From: Erythrobacter sp.
GTDB lineage: Bacteria > Pseudomonadota > Alphaproteobacteria > Sphingomonadales > Sphingomonadaceae
Length of the DNA stretch: 10,969 nucleotides
Direction of reading: 5' to 3'
NCBI GenBank assembly: GCA_030731635.1
Contig: JANQTR010000219.1
Location: 1-10,969 of the forward strand
Part shown: piece after piece, positions 1 through 7,157 of the stretch
How positions within the stretch are numbered: the first letter of the stretch is position 1
Layout: each line of letters begins with the position of its first letter
The notes under the pieces: generated by a model
Told to the model about the DNA's origin: nothing
Database searches by the model: none
What the model saw: the letters and a program-made list of their open reading frames with translations, nothing else
Position numbers and translations under genes: made by a program

Positions 1-1046
1 ATCTTGCCCTGATGCACGTTGAGGCCGGGGGCCAGATGCGGATCATCCTCGCACGCCTTCAGCCCCTTGTTCGCCAGCGCCAGCCCGAACGGCAGGGTCG
101 CGTTGTTGAGCGCATAGGAACTCGTCAACGGCACCGCGCCGGGCATGTTGGCGACACAGTAATGGATGATCCCGTCCACCTCGTAAGTCGGGTTTTCGTG
201 GGTGGTGGCATGCGATGTTTCAAAGCATCCGCCCTGATCAATCGCAACATCAACCAGCACCGCACGGTTCTTCATTTGCGGCAGCATGGCGCGCGTCACC
301 AGATGCGGCGCGCTCGCCCCGGGGATCAGCACTGCGCCGATCACCACATCGGCCTGCTCGACCGCCTGCTCGATCGTGCCAGTGGTAGAAAAGCGAGTGA
401 TTGCACGGCCTTGGAACATCTCGTCCAATTGGCGCAGGCGGGGCAGCGAACGGTCGAAAATCTCCACCGTGGCCCCCAGCCCCACCGCCATCCGCGCCGC
501 CTGCGTGCCAACAACGCCGCCGCCAAGGATCACCACCCGCGCTGGAATCACGCCGGGCACGCCGCCCATCAAGGTGCCGCGTCCGCCGGTGTTCGCCCGC
601 AAGGCCAATGCGCCAGCCTCAATCGCCAGCCGTCCGGCAACCTCGCTCATCGGCGCAAGCAGGGGCAACGCGCCGCCCGGTGCCGTCACGGTTTCATAAG
701 CTACCGCTGAAACGCCCGACGCCATCAGCCCGCGCGCCTGATCGGGATCAGGGGCCAGGTGCAGGTAGGTAAACAGAATTTGGCCTTCGCGCAGTTGCAC
801 CCATTCGCCCGGCTGCGGTTCCTTGACCTTTACGATCATGTCCGCGCGGGCGAAGACTTCGGCGGCGCTATCGACCACTTCGGCCCCGGCCTTGCGATAG
901 ATGTCGTCGTCCTTGTCGATCCCCAGACCCGCCCCGGTCTCAACGATCACGCGGTGCCCGGCGGCGACATATTCGCGCACGGCTTCGGGGGTAAGACCGA
1001 CGCGAAACTCGCTCGGCTTGATTTCCTTGGGAACGCCGACCAGCAT
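1..1046 (-). CDS. ald: Alanine dehydrogenase, C-terminus cut by window edge
   Basis: Cytosolic enzyme that converts L-alanine, water and NAD+ to pyruvate, ammonia and NADH, reversibly. The reading frame is open from an ATG at 1046 to the window edge, giving about 348 residues; the family is usually near 371, so roughly the last 20 are missing. Visible residues match the Mycobacterium enzyme position for position: Arg15, Lys75 (in KVKEPQPGEW), His96 (in YLHLAPD) and Asp270 (in VDVAIDQGG). The N-terminal catalytic domain spans about 1-130. A Rossmann nucleotide-binding loop, ILGGGVVGTQAARM, lies near 173-186. The start is supported by a good ribosome binding site, GAGGAGAG, four bases upstream. 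It is divergent from the aldehyde dehydrogenase gene and shares a 105-bp intergenic region with it. Nothing in the visible part is broken or unusual. I am very sure of the family. Confidence 0.95.
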   Translation of the reverse strand, partial: MLVGVPKEIKPSEFRVGLTPEAVREYVAAGHRVIVETGAGLGIDKDDDIYRKAGAEVVDSAAEVFARADMIVKVKEPQPGEWVQLREGQILFTYLHLAPDPDQARGLMASGVSAVAYETVTAPGGALPLLAPMSEVAGRLAIEAGALALRANTGGRGTLMGGVPGVIPARVVILGGGVVGTQAARMAVGLGATVEIFDRSLPRLRQLDEMFQGRAITRFSTTGTIEQAVEQADVVIGAVLIPGASAPHLVTRAMLPQMKNRAVLVDVAIDQGGCFETSHATTHENPTYEVDGIIHYCVANMPGAVPLTSSYALNNATLPFGLALANKGLKACEDDPHLAPGLNVHQGK

Positions 1047-1095
1047 GATTCTCTCCTCGCGATGCAGCGGAAAGATCGCTAAAGGAGGCGCAATA

Positions 1096-1125
1096 AAATT
1101 ACAAGATCGCGCAAGGTCGATTCAA
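1096..1125 (-). promoter_or_regulatory. Possible sigma-70-type promoter for ald
   Basis: Within the 105-bp divergent region, the minus strand reads TTGAAT (1120-1125), then a 17-base spacer, then GTAATT (1097-1102). Shifting by one base gives TAATTT with an 18-base spacer. The -10 box lies about 50 bases before the ald ATG. This is the most AT-rich part of the gap. The match is moderate and is an inference by eye. I see no convincing plus-strand promoter for the aldehyde dehydrogenase, although its promoter must also lie here or inside ald. Confidence 0.3.
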
Positions 1126-1151
1126 CGCCCGTCTTTACAAGGAGCAAGCCC

Positions 1152-2603
1152 GTGACCAGCTACCCCGCCCTCAAAATGCTCATCAACGGCGAATGGATCG
1201 CTGATGGGGAAGCCGGGTCGATGGACGTGGTCAACCCGGCCACCGGGCAGGTGATCGGCCAGTGCCCCAAGGCGTCACCCGCGCAGCTCGACGCTGCACT
1301 TGCCGCCGCTGACACGGCGTTTGTCACGTGGAGCAAGACGCCGGGCGCAGAACGTTACATGATCCTGCGCCGCGCCGCCGAACTGCTGCGTGAACGCGCC
1401 CCCGACATCGCCCGCGCGGTAACCGCCGAAATGGGCAAACCCCGCGCACAGGCGATTGGCGAAATCGCGGCGACGGGCGATGTGATCGACTTCCTCGGCG
1501 AAGAGGCCAAGCGGCGCGGCGGGCGCATGATCCCGCCCCGCAGTGCCAGCGTGATCGCGCAGATGGTAACCCACGAACCGGTTGGTCCCTGTGTGCTGCT
1601 GACGCCGTGGAATTTCCCGGTGCACCTGCCCGCCAAGAAGATCGCGGGCGCGCTGGCAGCGGGCTGCACCGCGATCCTCAAACCGGCGGAAAATACCCCG
1701 GCTTCGGCGCAATTGCTGGTCGAATGCTTCACCGATGCCGGCCTGCCCAAAGGGGTGCTGAACCTGGTGTTTGGCGACCCCGGCCCGGTGTCGGAACACC
1801 TGATTGCCGCCCCGTCTGTGCGCAAGGTCAGCTTCACCGGATCAACCGCCGTGGGCAAGCATCTGGGCGCATTGGCAGCGGCGGGGATGAAGCGCTTCAC
1901 CCCGGAATTGGGCGGCCATGCGCCGGTCATCGTCAGTAAGACCGCCGATCTCGACCGCGCGGTTGCGGCCTGCGCGGCCACCAAGTTCCGCAACGCCGGG
2001 CAGGTCTGCGTTTCGCCCACGCGGTTTCTGGTTGCGCGCGAAGTCTACGACAAATTCGTCGCCGAATTCGCGGCCCGCGCGGGAAAGCTGAAAATCGGCG
2101 ATCCGGGCGCGGATGAAAGCGTTGATATGGGCCCGCTCGCCCACCCGCGCCGGATTGCAGCGATGGAAGCGGTGGTCGCCGATGCAGGCGGCAATCGCGG
2201 AGAGATTGTCACCGGCGGTTCGGTGATTACCGGTAACGGCTTTTTCTTTCAGCCCACCGTGATCGCTAACCCTGCGCCAGACAGCCGCTTTATGACGGAA
2301 GAACCCTTTGGCCCGATTGCCGGGATCGTCCCGTTTGATGCCATCGAAGACGCGGTCCAGATTGCCAATTCGCTGCGGTATGGGCTGGCGGCCTATGCCT
2401 TCAGCAGCGATCTGGATGAAGCGCATTACCTCGGTCGCAGCCTGCGTGCCGGGATGGTGGGGATCAATCAGTTGATTGTGTCATCGCCTGAAACCCCGTT
2501 CGGCGGGGTCGGCGACAGCGGGTTCGGATCGGAAGGCGGCGAGGAAGGCTACCTTGCCTTTACCGACACGAAGCTGGTGATCATGGCCAAGGCAGGCGGA
2601 TAA
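1152..2603 (+). CDS. NAD(P)-dependent aldehyde dehydrogenase, succinate-semialdehyde dehydrogenase-like
   Basis: Cytosolic enzyme of the aldehyde dehydrogenase superfamily, oxidising an aldehyde to the acid with NAD(P)+. All 483 residues are present, the usual length of GabD-type enzymes. Key residues visible are Asn154 in TPWNFPVHLP (oxyanion hole), Lys177 in ILKPAENTPAS (cofactor), the FTGSTAVGK loop at 228-236, general base Glu252 in PELGG, and nucleophile Cys286 in RNAGQVCVSPTRF. The EEPFGPI motif is also present. The C-terminal part, with ETPFGGVGDSGFGSEGG, resembles proteins annotated as succinate-semialdehyde dehydrogenase, but substrate cannot be fixed from motifs. Alpha-ketoglutaric semialdehyde or another short aldehyde is possible. 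The start is GTG at 1152, chosen because AAGGAG sits seven bases upstream and the N-terminus (MTSYPALKMLINGEWI) fits the family. The gene is divergent from ald, so a link to amino-acid or GABA breakdown is possible but unproven. Confidence 0.9.
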   Translation: MTSYPALKMLINGEWIADGEAGSMDVVNPATGQVIGQCPKASPAQLDAALAAADTAFVTWSKTPGAERYMILRRAAELLRERAPDIARAVTAEMGKPRAQAIGEIAATGDVIDFLGEEAKRRGGRMIPPRSASVIAQMVTHEPVGPCVLLTPWNFPVHLPAKKIAGALAAGCTAILKPAENTPASAQLLVECFTDAGLPKGVLNLVFGDPGPVSEHLIAAPSVRKVSFTGSTAVGKHLGALAAAGMKRFTPELGGHAPVIVSKTADLDRAVAACAATKFRNAGQVCVSPTRFLVAREVYDKFVAEFAARAGKLKIGDPGADESVDMGPLAHPRRIAAMEAVVADAGGNRGEIVTGGSVITGNGFFFQPTVIANPAPDSRFMTEEPFGPIAGIVPFDAIEDAVQIANSLRYGLAAYAFSSDLDEAHYLGRSLRAGMVGINQLIVSSPETPFGGVGDSGFGSEGGEEGYLAFTDTKLVIMAKAGG

Positions 2604-2616
2604 ACCGCCCGGTCGT

Positions 2617-2772
2617 TCACGCGATGAGCTGGGCAATCCGGCCAAGCAGCGACTTGCGGCGTTCCATCGGCTGTATTCGACCATAGCGCGCGCGGCGCGA
2701 ATGTTCGTCATGCATGCAGACAGTGCGGAGCATGGGGTCTGGCCCGCTGGACCAGATAGTTGGTCGTGCCAT
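2617..2772 (-). CDS. Doubtful small ORF, 51 residues, unknown function
   Basis: I do not recognise this ORF. It lies alone in the 270-bp gap between the aldehyde dehydrogenase and the lactate monooxygenase-like gene. From the ATG at 2772 it encodes 51 residues. A GGGAAG that could serve as a ribosome binding site lies six bases upstream, and an AT-rich stretch (about 2790-2830) that could hold a promoter lies before that. The product is basic, with a charged middle (HDEHSRRARYGR) and an amphipathic end (SLLGRIAQLIA). The frame also stays open upstream to a TTG at 2820. Third-position GC is only loosely like that of neighbouring genes, and an open frame this short occurs easily by chance in such DNA. 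Treat it as a candidate only. Apart from it, I see nothing convincing in 2604-2873. Confidence 0.25.
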   Translation of the reverse strand: MARPTIWSSGPDPMLRTVCMHDEHSRRARYGRIQPMERRKSLLGRIAQLIA

Positions 2773-2873
2773 TAAACGCTTCCCGATTCGCTGTTTTGTT
2801 ATACTTTTATCTAACAGCAATTCTGTGGAAAACCCATAGCAAACATGGTTAATGCACTTGCGCCCGCCGCGCC

Positions 2874-4040
2874 CTACCGATCCGTGCGCCGCACCCCGGC
2901 GGAACGCACGTCTTGCAGGGTCGGATAACCGTTAACTGCCATCAGCAAATCGGCTTCTGCAAGGATCGACCGCAACACCCACGCAGCGCCCTCTGCCCCG
3001 CCCAGTGCAAGGCCATAGGTGTAAGGCCGCCCCACGCCGACCGCGCGCGCGCCCATCGCCAACGCCTTGACGGCATCACTGCCCGAACGGATTCCGCTGT
3101 CAAACAGCACTGGGGTGTCACCCGACGCTGCGACGACATCTTCAAGCATGTCGATGGTCGCGATCCCGCCATTGGCCTGCCGCCCACCGTGGTTCGAACA
3201 ATAGACCGCATCAGCCCCATGATCGACTGCCCGGCGCGCATCATCGGGGTGACAGATGCCCTTCAGCACGACCGGCAGCTTGGTCACCGATTTGAACCAC
3301 GCCATGTCATCCCATGTCAGCACCTGCCCGAACACCGCAGCAAAGGTCTGAATTGCCGCCACCGGGTCTTCCTGTGGCGGTTTGGCCAACAACGACCGAA
3401 ACACCGGATCGCTGAAGTAGTTCTGCAAAACCTTGCCGCGTAGCTGCGGGAAGTTTGAGGCGTTCAGATCGCGCGGACGCCAGCCGGTGACCCAGGTATC
3501 CAACGTCACCACCAGCGCCTTGTAGCCCGCATCCTCGGCGCGGCGGATCAGGCTTTCCGCCAGTTCGCGATTGCGCGGGGTGTAGAGCTGAAACCACGCA
3601 GGCGTATCGCCGCAAGCCGCCTTCACATCTTCCAGCGGATCATTCGACAGGGTCGAGGCGCAAAACGGCACGCCCGTCAGCGCCGAGGCGCGCGCGGCGG
3701 CCATATCGCCATGGCGGTCCTGCGATGCCTCTCCATTGAGGCCAATCGGAGCCATGAACAGCGGGGTGGGATATTTGTGTCCGAACAATTCGATCGACAG
3801 ATCGCGCTCCGAACAATCAACCATCATTCGCGGCACCATGCCCCAATGGTGGAAGGCAGCAGCGTTCTGATCCTGCGTATGCTCGTCCCCGCACCCGCCT
3901 GCGACATAGTTCGTCATCATCGGGCCGAGCGCTTCGTGGGCGCGCTTTTCAAGCGTGGCGAAATCAACCGGGTAGGTGGGCAGCACCCCCTTCAACCCGG
4001 CGTTGTATATTTCGTTCTGCATACCGCCGAAATTGGTCAT
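2874..4040 (-). CDS. FMN-dependent alpha-hydroxy acid dehydrogenase, lactate 2-monooxygenase-like
   Basis: Cytosolic TIM-barrel flavoprotein. The closest family member I can recall is mycobacterial lactate 2-monooxygenase, which turns L-lactate plus O2 into acetate, CO2 and water. The first 100 residues align with it from memory without gaps, including NEIYNAG, YVAGGCGDEHTQ and APIG. The glycine in APIG (residue 100) is typical of the monooxygenase; lactate oxidases have alanine there. Active-site residues visible are Tyr45, Tyr153, Arg188, Lys260, and His284 and Arg287 in SNHGGRQ, with FMN phosphate binding at DSGIRSG and GRPY. I chose the ATG at 4040 (388 residues) over the one at 4058, because GGGAGAGAG (4048-4056) is seven bases before it and overlaps the upstream ATG. 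The loop before Lys260 is about seven residues shorter than in the mycobacterial enzyme. It lies 67 bp after the DCC gene and could be cotranscribed. Another alpha-hydroxy acid substrate is possible. Confidence 0.88.
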   Translation of the reverse strand: MTNFGGMQNEIYNAGLKGVLPTYPVDFATLEKRAHEALGPMMTNYVAGGCGDEHTQDQNAAAFHHWGMVPRMMVDCSERDLSIELFGHKYPTPLFMAPIGLNGEASQDRHGDMAAARASALTGVPFCASTLSNDPLEDVKAACGDTPAWFQLYTPRNRELAESLIRRAEDAGYKALVVTLDTWVTGWRPRDLNASNFPQLRGKVLQNYFSDPVFRSLLAKPPQEDPVAAIQTFAAVFGQVLTWDDMAWFKSVTKLPVVLKGICHPDDARRAVDHGADAVYCSNHGGRQANGGIATIDMLEDVVAASGDTPVLFDSGIRSGSDAVKALAMGARAVGVGRPYTYGLALGGAEGAAWVLRSILAEADLLMAVNGYPTLQDVRSAGVRRTDR

Positions 4041-4047
4041 GGCGTGG

Positions 4048-4056
4048 CTCTCTCCC
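4048..4056 (-). promoter_or_regulatory. Ribosome binding site that fixes the lactate monooxygenase-like start
   Basis: The minus strand reads GGGAGAGAG here, seven bases before the ATG at 4040. It overlaps the in-frame ATG at 4056-4058, which therefore has no ribosome binding site of its own at the right distance. The shorter start also gives an N-terminus (MTNFGGMQNEIY) that matches known lactate monooxygenases. Confidence 0.6.
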
Positions 4057-4107
4057 ATCTCGTTTGATGTGGGTTCTGACGATCAGAGCGCGCAGGGCAA
4101 GAAGTTT

Positions 4108-4458
4108 CTAAGAGAAGAAACGTTGCAGCCGGGGGCGCACTTTCAGGAATTGCAGATAGGCCGCCTCCAGCAACCGCAGCACCGTGCCATTGCGCGCCGC
4201 CAGCCCGATGGGACGCAGCAGCGGTATCGCACGCCACATCACCGCAAACGCGGCCGCGCCATTGTGCACAACACCACCCTCTTCGGCATGGAACCGGGCC
4301 AGCAACGCCGCGCGGTCGATCGGGCATGATGGGTCGGCGCCGTCAGCCACATCGACAAATGTGATTGCGCCGCGTTTATCCAGCCGCCGCATCAGCGCGA
4401 TTTCACGGCGGCAGAGCGGACATGCACCGTCGAACCAGACCTTGACGGGCTGGCTCAA
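4108..4458 (-). CDS. DCC-family (DUF393) thiol-disulfide oxidoreductase
   Basis: A 116-residue soluble protein of the DCC family (DUF393), small thioredoxin-like proteins named for a D-x-x-C-x-x-C motif. The motif is visible as FDGACPLC, with Asp10, Cys13 and Cys16. Family features that follow are ITFVDVAD, a region around GGVVHNGAAAFAVMWRAIP, and a C-terminal part with RPIGLAARNG. There is no signal peptide. I chose a TTG start at 4458, which gives MSQPVKVWFDGACPLC and overlaps the DUF2474 stop as TTGA. The alternative is the GTG at 4470, four codons earlier. No strong ribosome binding site is seen, so expression probably depends on coupled translation. The gene is the last of the tightly joined cio unit, which suggests a redox or assembly role with the oxidase; that is inference, since DCC functions are poorly known. 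Confidence 0.85.
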   Translation of the reverse strand: MSQPVKVWFDGACPLCRREIALMRRLDKRGAITFVDVADGADPSCPIDRAALLARFHAEEGGVVHNGAAAFAVMWRAIPLLRPIGLAARNGTVLRLLEAAYLQFLKVRPRLQRFFS

Positions 4459-4589
4459 GGCGCGATCCACAAGCGGATGATATAGGCGACAGCGCCCAGC
4501 ACAGCGACGCTCGCCGCCCAGATGCCCACCATCCACAGCAGGCGCTGCCAGAGAGGGGCTTCAGGTTCACGCTCGGGTGGCGCAAGCAT
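4455..4589 (-). CDS. DUF2474-type small membrane protein, CydX-like
   Basis: A 44-residue single-span membrane peptide encoded directly after cioB. It is short enough to be missed by gene callers. The sequence begins MLAPPEREPEAPLWQRLLWM. A hydrophobic helix covers about residues 17-38, and the tail ends IIRLWIAP. Size, position, the N-terminal charged and proline-rich stretch, and the LWQRLLWM entry to the helix fit the DUF2474 family found after Cio-type bd oxidases. In other bacteria, small subunits such as CydX stabilise the bd complex. The ATG overlaps the cioB stop by one base (TGATG), and an AGAGGGG lies about eight bases upstream. Its own TGA overlaps the TTG start of the DCC gene. 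The membrane span and context are directly visible; the role as an oxidase small subunit is inferred from the family. Confidence 0.85.
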   Translation of the reverse strand: MLAPPEREPEAPLWQRLLWMVGIWAASVAVLGAVAYIIRLWIAP

Positions 4590-5584
4590 CAGTGGTACCC
4601 CTCTTCACCCACTTTGCCGCGGAACACCCAATAGGCCCAGGCCGTATAGCCAATGATCAGCGGCAAGGTCAGCGCGACACCCACCAGCATGAACACCTGA
4701 CTGCGTTCAGGCGCGGCAGCATCCCAGATGGTGATCCCCGGCGGCACGACAAACGGCCAGATCGTGACCCCCAGCCCTGCCATGCCGAGGAAAAACAACG
4801 CCAGCGCCAGCCAGAACGGCGCAGAATTGCCCGTCCCCCGGATCGCCCGGATCAGCGCGATCGCCACCAGCGCGGTAATCACCGGCACCGGCGCGGCATA
4901 ATAGATCTCGGGCGCAGTCAGCCAATGTGCGGCATATTCGGCGTTGAGGGTGATGTTGTAGAGGCTGACCGCGCCCATCAGAACGATAGTGGCAATCGCC
5001 GCGCGCAAGGCAACATAGCGGGCATGGGCCTGCACCCCGCCATCCAGCTTCCAGATCAGCCAGGTGCTGCCCAGCAGCGCATAGCCCGCCACAGTGCCCA
5101 GCCCGGTGAGGAAGGTATACGGGGTAAGCCAGTCCCACCAGCTGCCGGCGTAGGCGCGGCCTTCGACGTCGATCCCTTGCAACAGCGCGCCCAGGATCAT
5201 CCCCTGCGACATGGCTGCGACCAGCGAGCCGCCAAAAAACGCCATGTCCCAGAACTTTTCATGGGCCGGATCGCGCCAGCGATATTCAAACGCCACGCCT
5301 CGGAAGACGAGGCCCAGCAGCATGGCGATAATCAGCGGATAGGTCGCCGGAAGGATCACCGCATAGGCCAGCGGAAAGGCTGCAAACAGCCCGCCGCCGC
5401 CCAGCACCAGCCAGGTCTCGTTCCCATCCCACACCGGCGCGATCGAATTCATCGCGCGGTTGCGCCCCTTGCCGACGCGAAAGGTCGGGAACAGGATGCC
5501 GATGCCCAGATCAAACCCGTCCATCACCACATAGGCGAAGATCGCAAAGGCGATGATGAACGCCCAGATGACGGTGAGATCCAT
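4589..5584 (-). CDS. cioB: Cytochrome bd-type (cyanide-insensitive) quinol oxidase subunit II
   Basis: Inner-membrane subunit II of cytochrome bd oxidase, partner of CioA. It is needed for complex assembly and binding of the d-type haem pair in a quinol:O2 oxidoreductase. The 331 residues carry about eight hydrophobic spans. Conserved family motifs visible are VMDGFDLGIGILFP near 20-33, APVWDGNETWLVLGGGGLFA near 49-68 and FRGVAFEYR near 94-102. The length is short compared with E. coli CydB (379), as is usual for the Cio branch. I chose the ATG at 5584, which overlaps the cioA stop as TGATG and has AAGGAG eight bases before it. A GTG one codon earlier (5587) is possible. The downstream junction with DUF2474 repeats the same TGATG overlap. 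The gene is certainly cotranscribed with cioA. It could equally be named cydB. Confidence 0.95.
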   Translation of the reverse strand: MDLTVIWAFIIAFAIFAYVVMDGFDLGIGILFPTFRVGKGRNRAMNSIAPVWDGNETWLVLGGGGLFAAFPLAYAVILPATYPLIIAMLLGLVFRGVAFEYRWRDPAHEKFWDMAFFGGSLVAAMSQGMILGALLQGIDVEGRAYAGSWWDWLTPYTFLTGLGTVAGYALLGSTWLIWKLDGGVQAHARYVALRAAIATIVLMGAVSLYNITLNAEYAAHWLTAPEIYYAAPVPVITALVAIALIRAIRGTGNSAPFWLALALFFLGMAGLGVTIWPFVVPPGITIWDAAAPERSQVFMLVGVALTLPLIIGYTAWAYWVFRGKVGEEGYH

Positions 5585-7032
5585 CACGCCGGCTCCTTCT
5601 CAGGCTTGGCAGAGGGCAGCGTTTCTCCGCCCGGGTTCTGGGTTGGCCCCGGCGTAATTCCGGCAGTGCGGATCGGACCGACATCGCTGTACTCGATCCC
5701 ATGTTCGCCAGCGTGCGGGGCTTTGCCCATCAGTTTGAGGATGTACCACACGCCGATGCCGAACACGGCGAAGTAGACAAGGATGAAGGCGAGCAGCGAC
5801 GCAGCGACGGCGGGCGCGTCCAATGGGCTGGCCGCATCAGCCGTGCGCAGCAGGCCGTAAATCACGTAAGGCTGACGGCCGACTTCGGTTGTGATCCACC
5901 CGGCCAGCACGGCGGCAAATCCGCTTGGCCCCATCAGCACAGCGGCCCGGTGCAGCCATGGCATGTCAAACAATCGACCGCGCGCCCGGCCCCACAGGCT
6001 CCACAGCCCGATGCCCAGCATCGCAAACCCGATGCCCACCATAATGCGAAACGACCAGAACAGCATCCCTACCGGCGGCTCCTGATCATCAGGGATCGTG
6101 TCGAGGCCGGCCAGCGGCGCGTTGAGATCATGCTTGAGGATCAGTGACGATGCCTTGGGAATTTCGATCGCGTAACGTATCGTCTTGGCGTCGCTGTCGG
6201 GGATACCGAACAGGATCAGCGGCGCGCCATCGGGGTGGCTTTGATAATGCCCTTCCATCGCCATCACCTTGGCAGGCTGATGTTCGAGCGTGTTCAGGCC
6301 GTGCATGTCGCCTGCGAAAATCTGCAAGGGCGTGACAATCGCCGCCATCCACATCGCCATCGAGAACATCGTGCGTGCATGGGGGTTGGCGCGGTCTTTG
6401 AGCAGATGCCAGGCACCCACCGCGCCGACCACAAATGCGGTGGTCAGATAGGCCGCCATCACCGTGTGGACGAGCCGGTAAGGGAAGCTTGGGTTAAACA
6501 CGATATCCCACCAGCTCGGCCCCGGAAGGAACTGGCCGTTCGCCCCGATCTCGTACCCCGTCGGCGTCTGCATCCAGCTGTTGACTGACAGAATCCAGAA
6601 CGCCGACACAAACGTTCCCAACGCCACCATCAGCGTGGCGGCAAAGTGCAGCTTCTTGCCAACCTTCTCCATCCCGAACAGCATCACGCCCAGAAAGCCC
6701 GCTTCGAGAAAGAACGCGGTCAACACTTCGTAAGCCATCAATGGCCCGATCACCGGCCCGGCCTTGTCCGAAAAGACCGACCAGTTGGTGCCGAACTGAT
6801 ACGACATGACGATGCCTGAAACGACGCCCATCGCAAATGCGATCGCGAAAATCTTGATCCAGTATTTGAACAGGTCGTGATAAACCGACTTGCCGGTCTT
6901 GAGCCACAACGCCTCAAGCACCGCGAGATAGCTGGCCAGCCCGATCGAAAATGCCGGGAAGAAGAAATGGAAGCTTACCGTAAAGGCAAACTGGATCCGC
7001 GCGAGCAATAGGGCGTCGAGGTTTTCAAGCAT
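5584..7032 (-). CDS. cioA: Cytochrome bd-type (cyanide-insensitive) quinol oxidase subunit I
   Basis: Inner-membrane subunit I of cytochrome bd oxidase. It oxidises quinol at the periplasmic side and reduces O2 to water on haem d without pumping protons. The 482 residues contain the haem ligands His22 (in FAFTVSFHFFFP), His189 (in RLVHTVMAAY) and Met331 (in RIMVGIGFAM). Proton-path and haem b595 acids Glu102 and Glu110 lie in YEVLTAFFLEAGFLG, and Lys255 and Glu260 of the quinol loop are present. The signature EVGRQPYVIYGLLRTADA is at 383-400. The quinol loop is short and lacks the insertion of E. coli CydA (522 residues), which places it in the CioA branch. The hydrophilic, proline-rich C-terminal tail is about 50 residues long. 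The ATG at 7032 fits the family N-terminus, but the ribosome binding site is weak (AAGGGA about 13 bases upstream). No cydDC genes are nearby. Confidence 0.97.
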   Translation of the reverse strand: MLENLDALLLARIQFAFTVSFHFFFPAFSIGLASYLAVLEALWLKTGKSVYHDLFKYWIKIFAIAFAMGVVSGIVMSYQFGTNWSVFSDKAGPVIGPLMAYEVLTAFFLEAGFLGVMLFGMEKVGKKLHFAATLMVALGTFVSAFWILSVNSWMQTPTGYEIGANGQFLPGPSWWDIVFNPSFPYRLVHTVMAAYLTTAFVVGAVGAWHLLKDRANPHARTMFSMAMWMAAIVTPLQIFAGDMHGLNTLEHQPAKVMAMEGHYQSHPDGAPLILFGIPDSDAKTIRYAIEIPKASSLILKHDLNAPLAGLDTIPDDQEPPVGMLFWSFRIMVGIGFAMLGIGLWSLWGRARGRLFDMPWLHRAAVLMGPSGFAAVLAGWITTEVGRQPYVIYGLLRTADAASPLDAPAVAASLLAFILVYFAVFGIGVWYILKLMGKAPHAGEHGIEYSDVGPIRTAGITPGPTQNPGGETLPSAKPEKEPA

Positions 7033-7107
7033 GATAAGCAGCTAATCCCTTGGCAGCGCCGTTCAATTGCAATCGCTGCACCTGATATACGGATTTTGGG
7101 GCAAAAG

Positions 7108-7144
7108 GTTGCACCGCCGGAAGGGGGGTGACCGGCGGTGCAAC
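7108..7144 (-). terminator. Rho-independent terminator after the peroxiredoxin gene
   Basis: A perfect 13-bp inverted repeat: GTTGCACCGCCGG (7108-7120) and CCGGCGGTGCAAC (7132-7144), with an 11-base loop. It starts 13 bases after the peroxiredoxin stop. On the minus strand the stem is followed by CTTTTG, a short T tract. On the plus strand no T tract follows, so it acts toward cioA. It separates the upstream genes from the cio unit. The remaining 75 bases up to cioA must hold that unit's own promoter. I see only a lone TATATC (7083-7088, minus strand) as a possible -10 box, without a good -35. Confidence 0.82.
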
Positions 7145-7157
7145 AAGTGTGGCGGGT

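Noticed and set aside
12..710. 232-codon plus-strand open frame near the window start
   Set aside because: It lies opposite alanine dehydrogenase, whose catalytic Lys75, His96 and Asp270 are all in register. The plus-strand product shows no family features.
4041..4058. Six-codon N-terminal extension of the lactate monooxygenase-like protein (start at 4058)
   Set aside because: The upstream ATG overlaps the ribosome binding site that serves the ATG at 4040, and the shorter N-terminus matches the family.
4403..4585. 60-codon minus-strand open frame over the DUF2474 region
   Set aside because: It is in a different frame from the 44-residue membrane peptide. The latter has a clear membrane helix and TGATG/TTGA junctions, while this frame has neither a hydrophobic helix nor a family match.
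4577..5776. 399-codon plus-strand open frame antisense to cioB and the end of cioA
   Set aside because: Its product is a run of Gln, Arg, His, Asp and Pro typical of the reverse complement of a GC-rich membrane protein gene. The minus strand holds an unmistakable CioB with all motifs.
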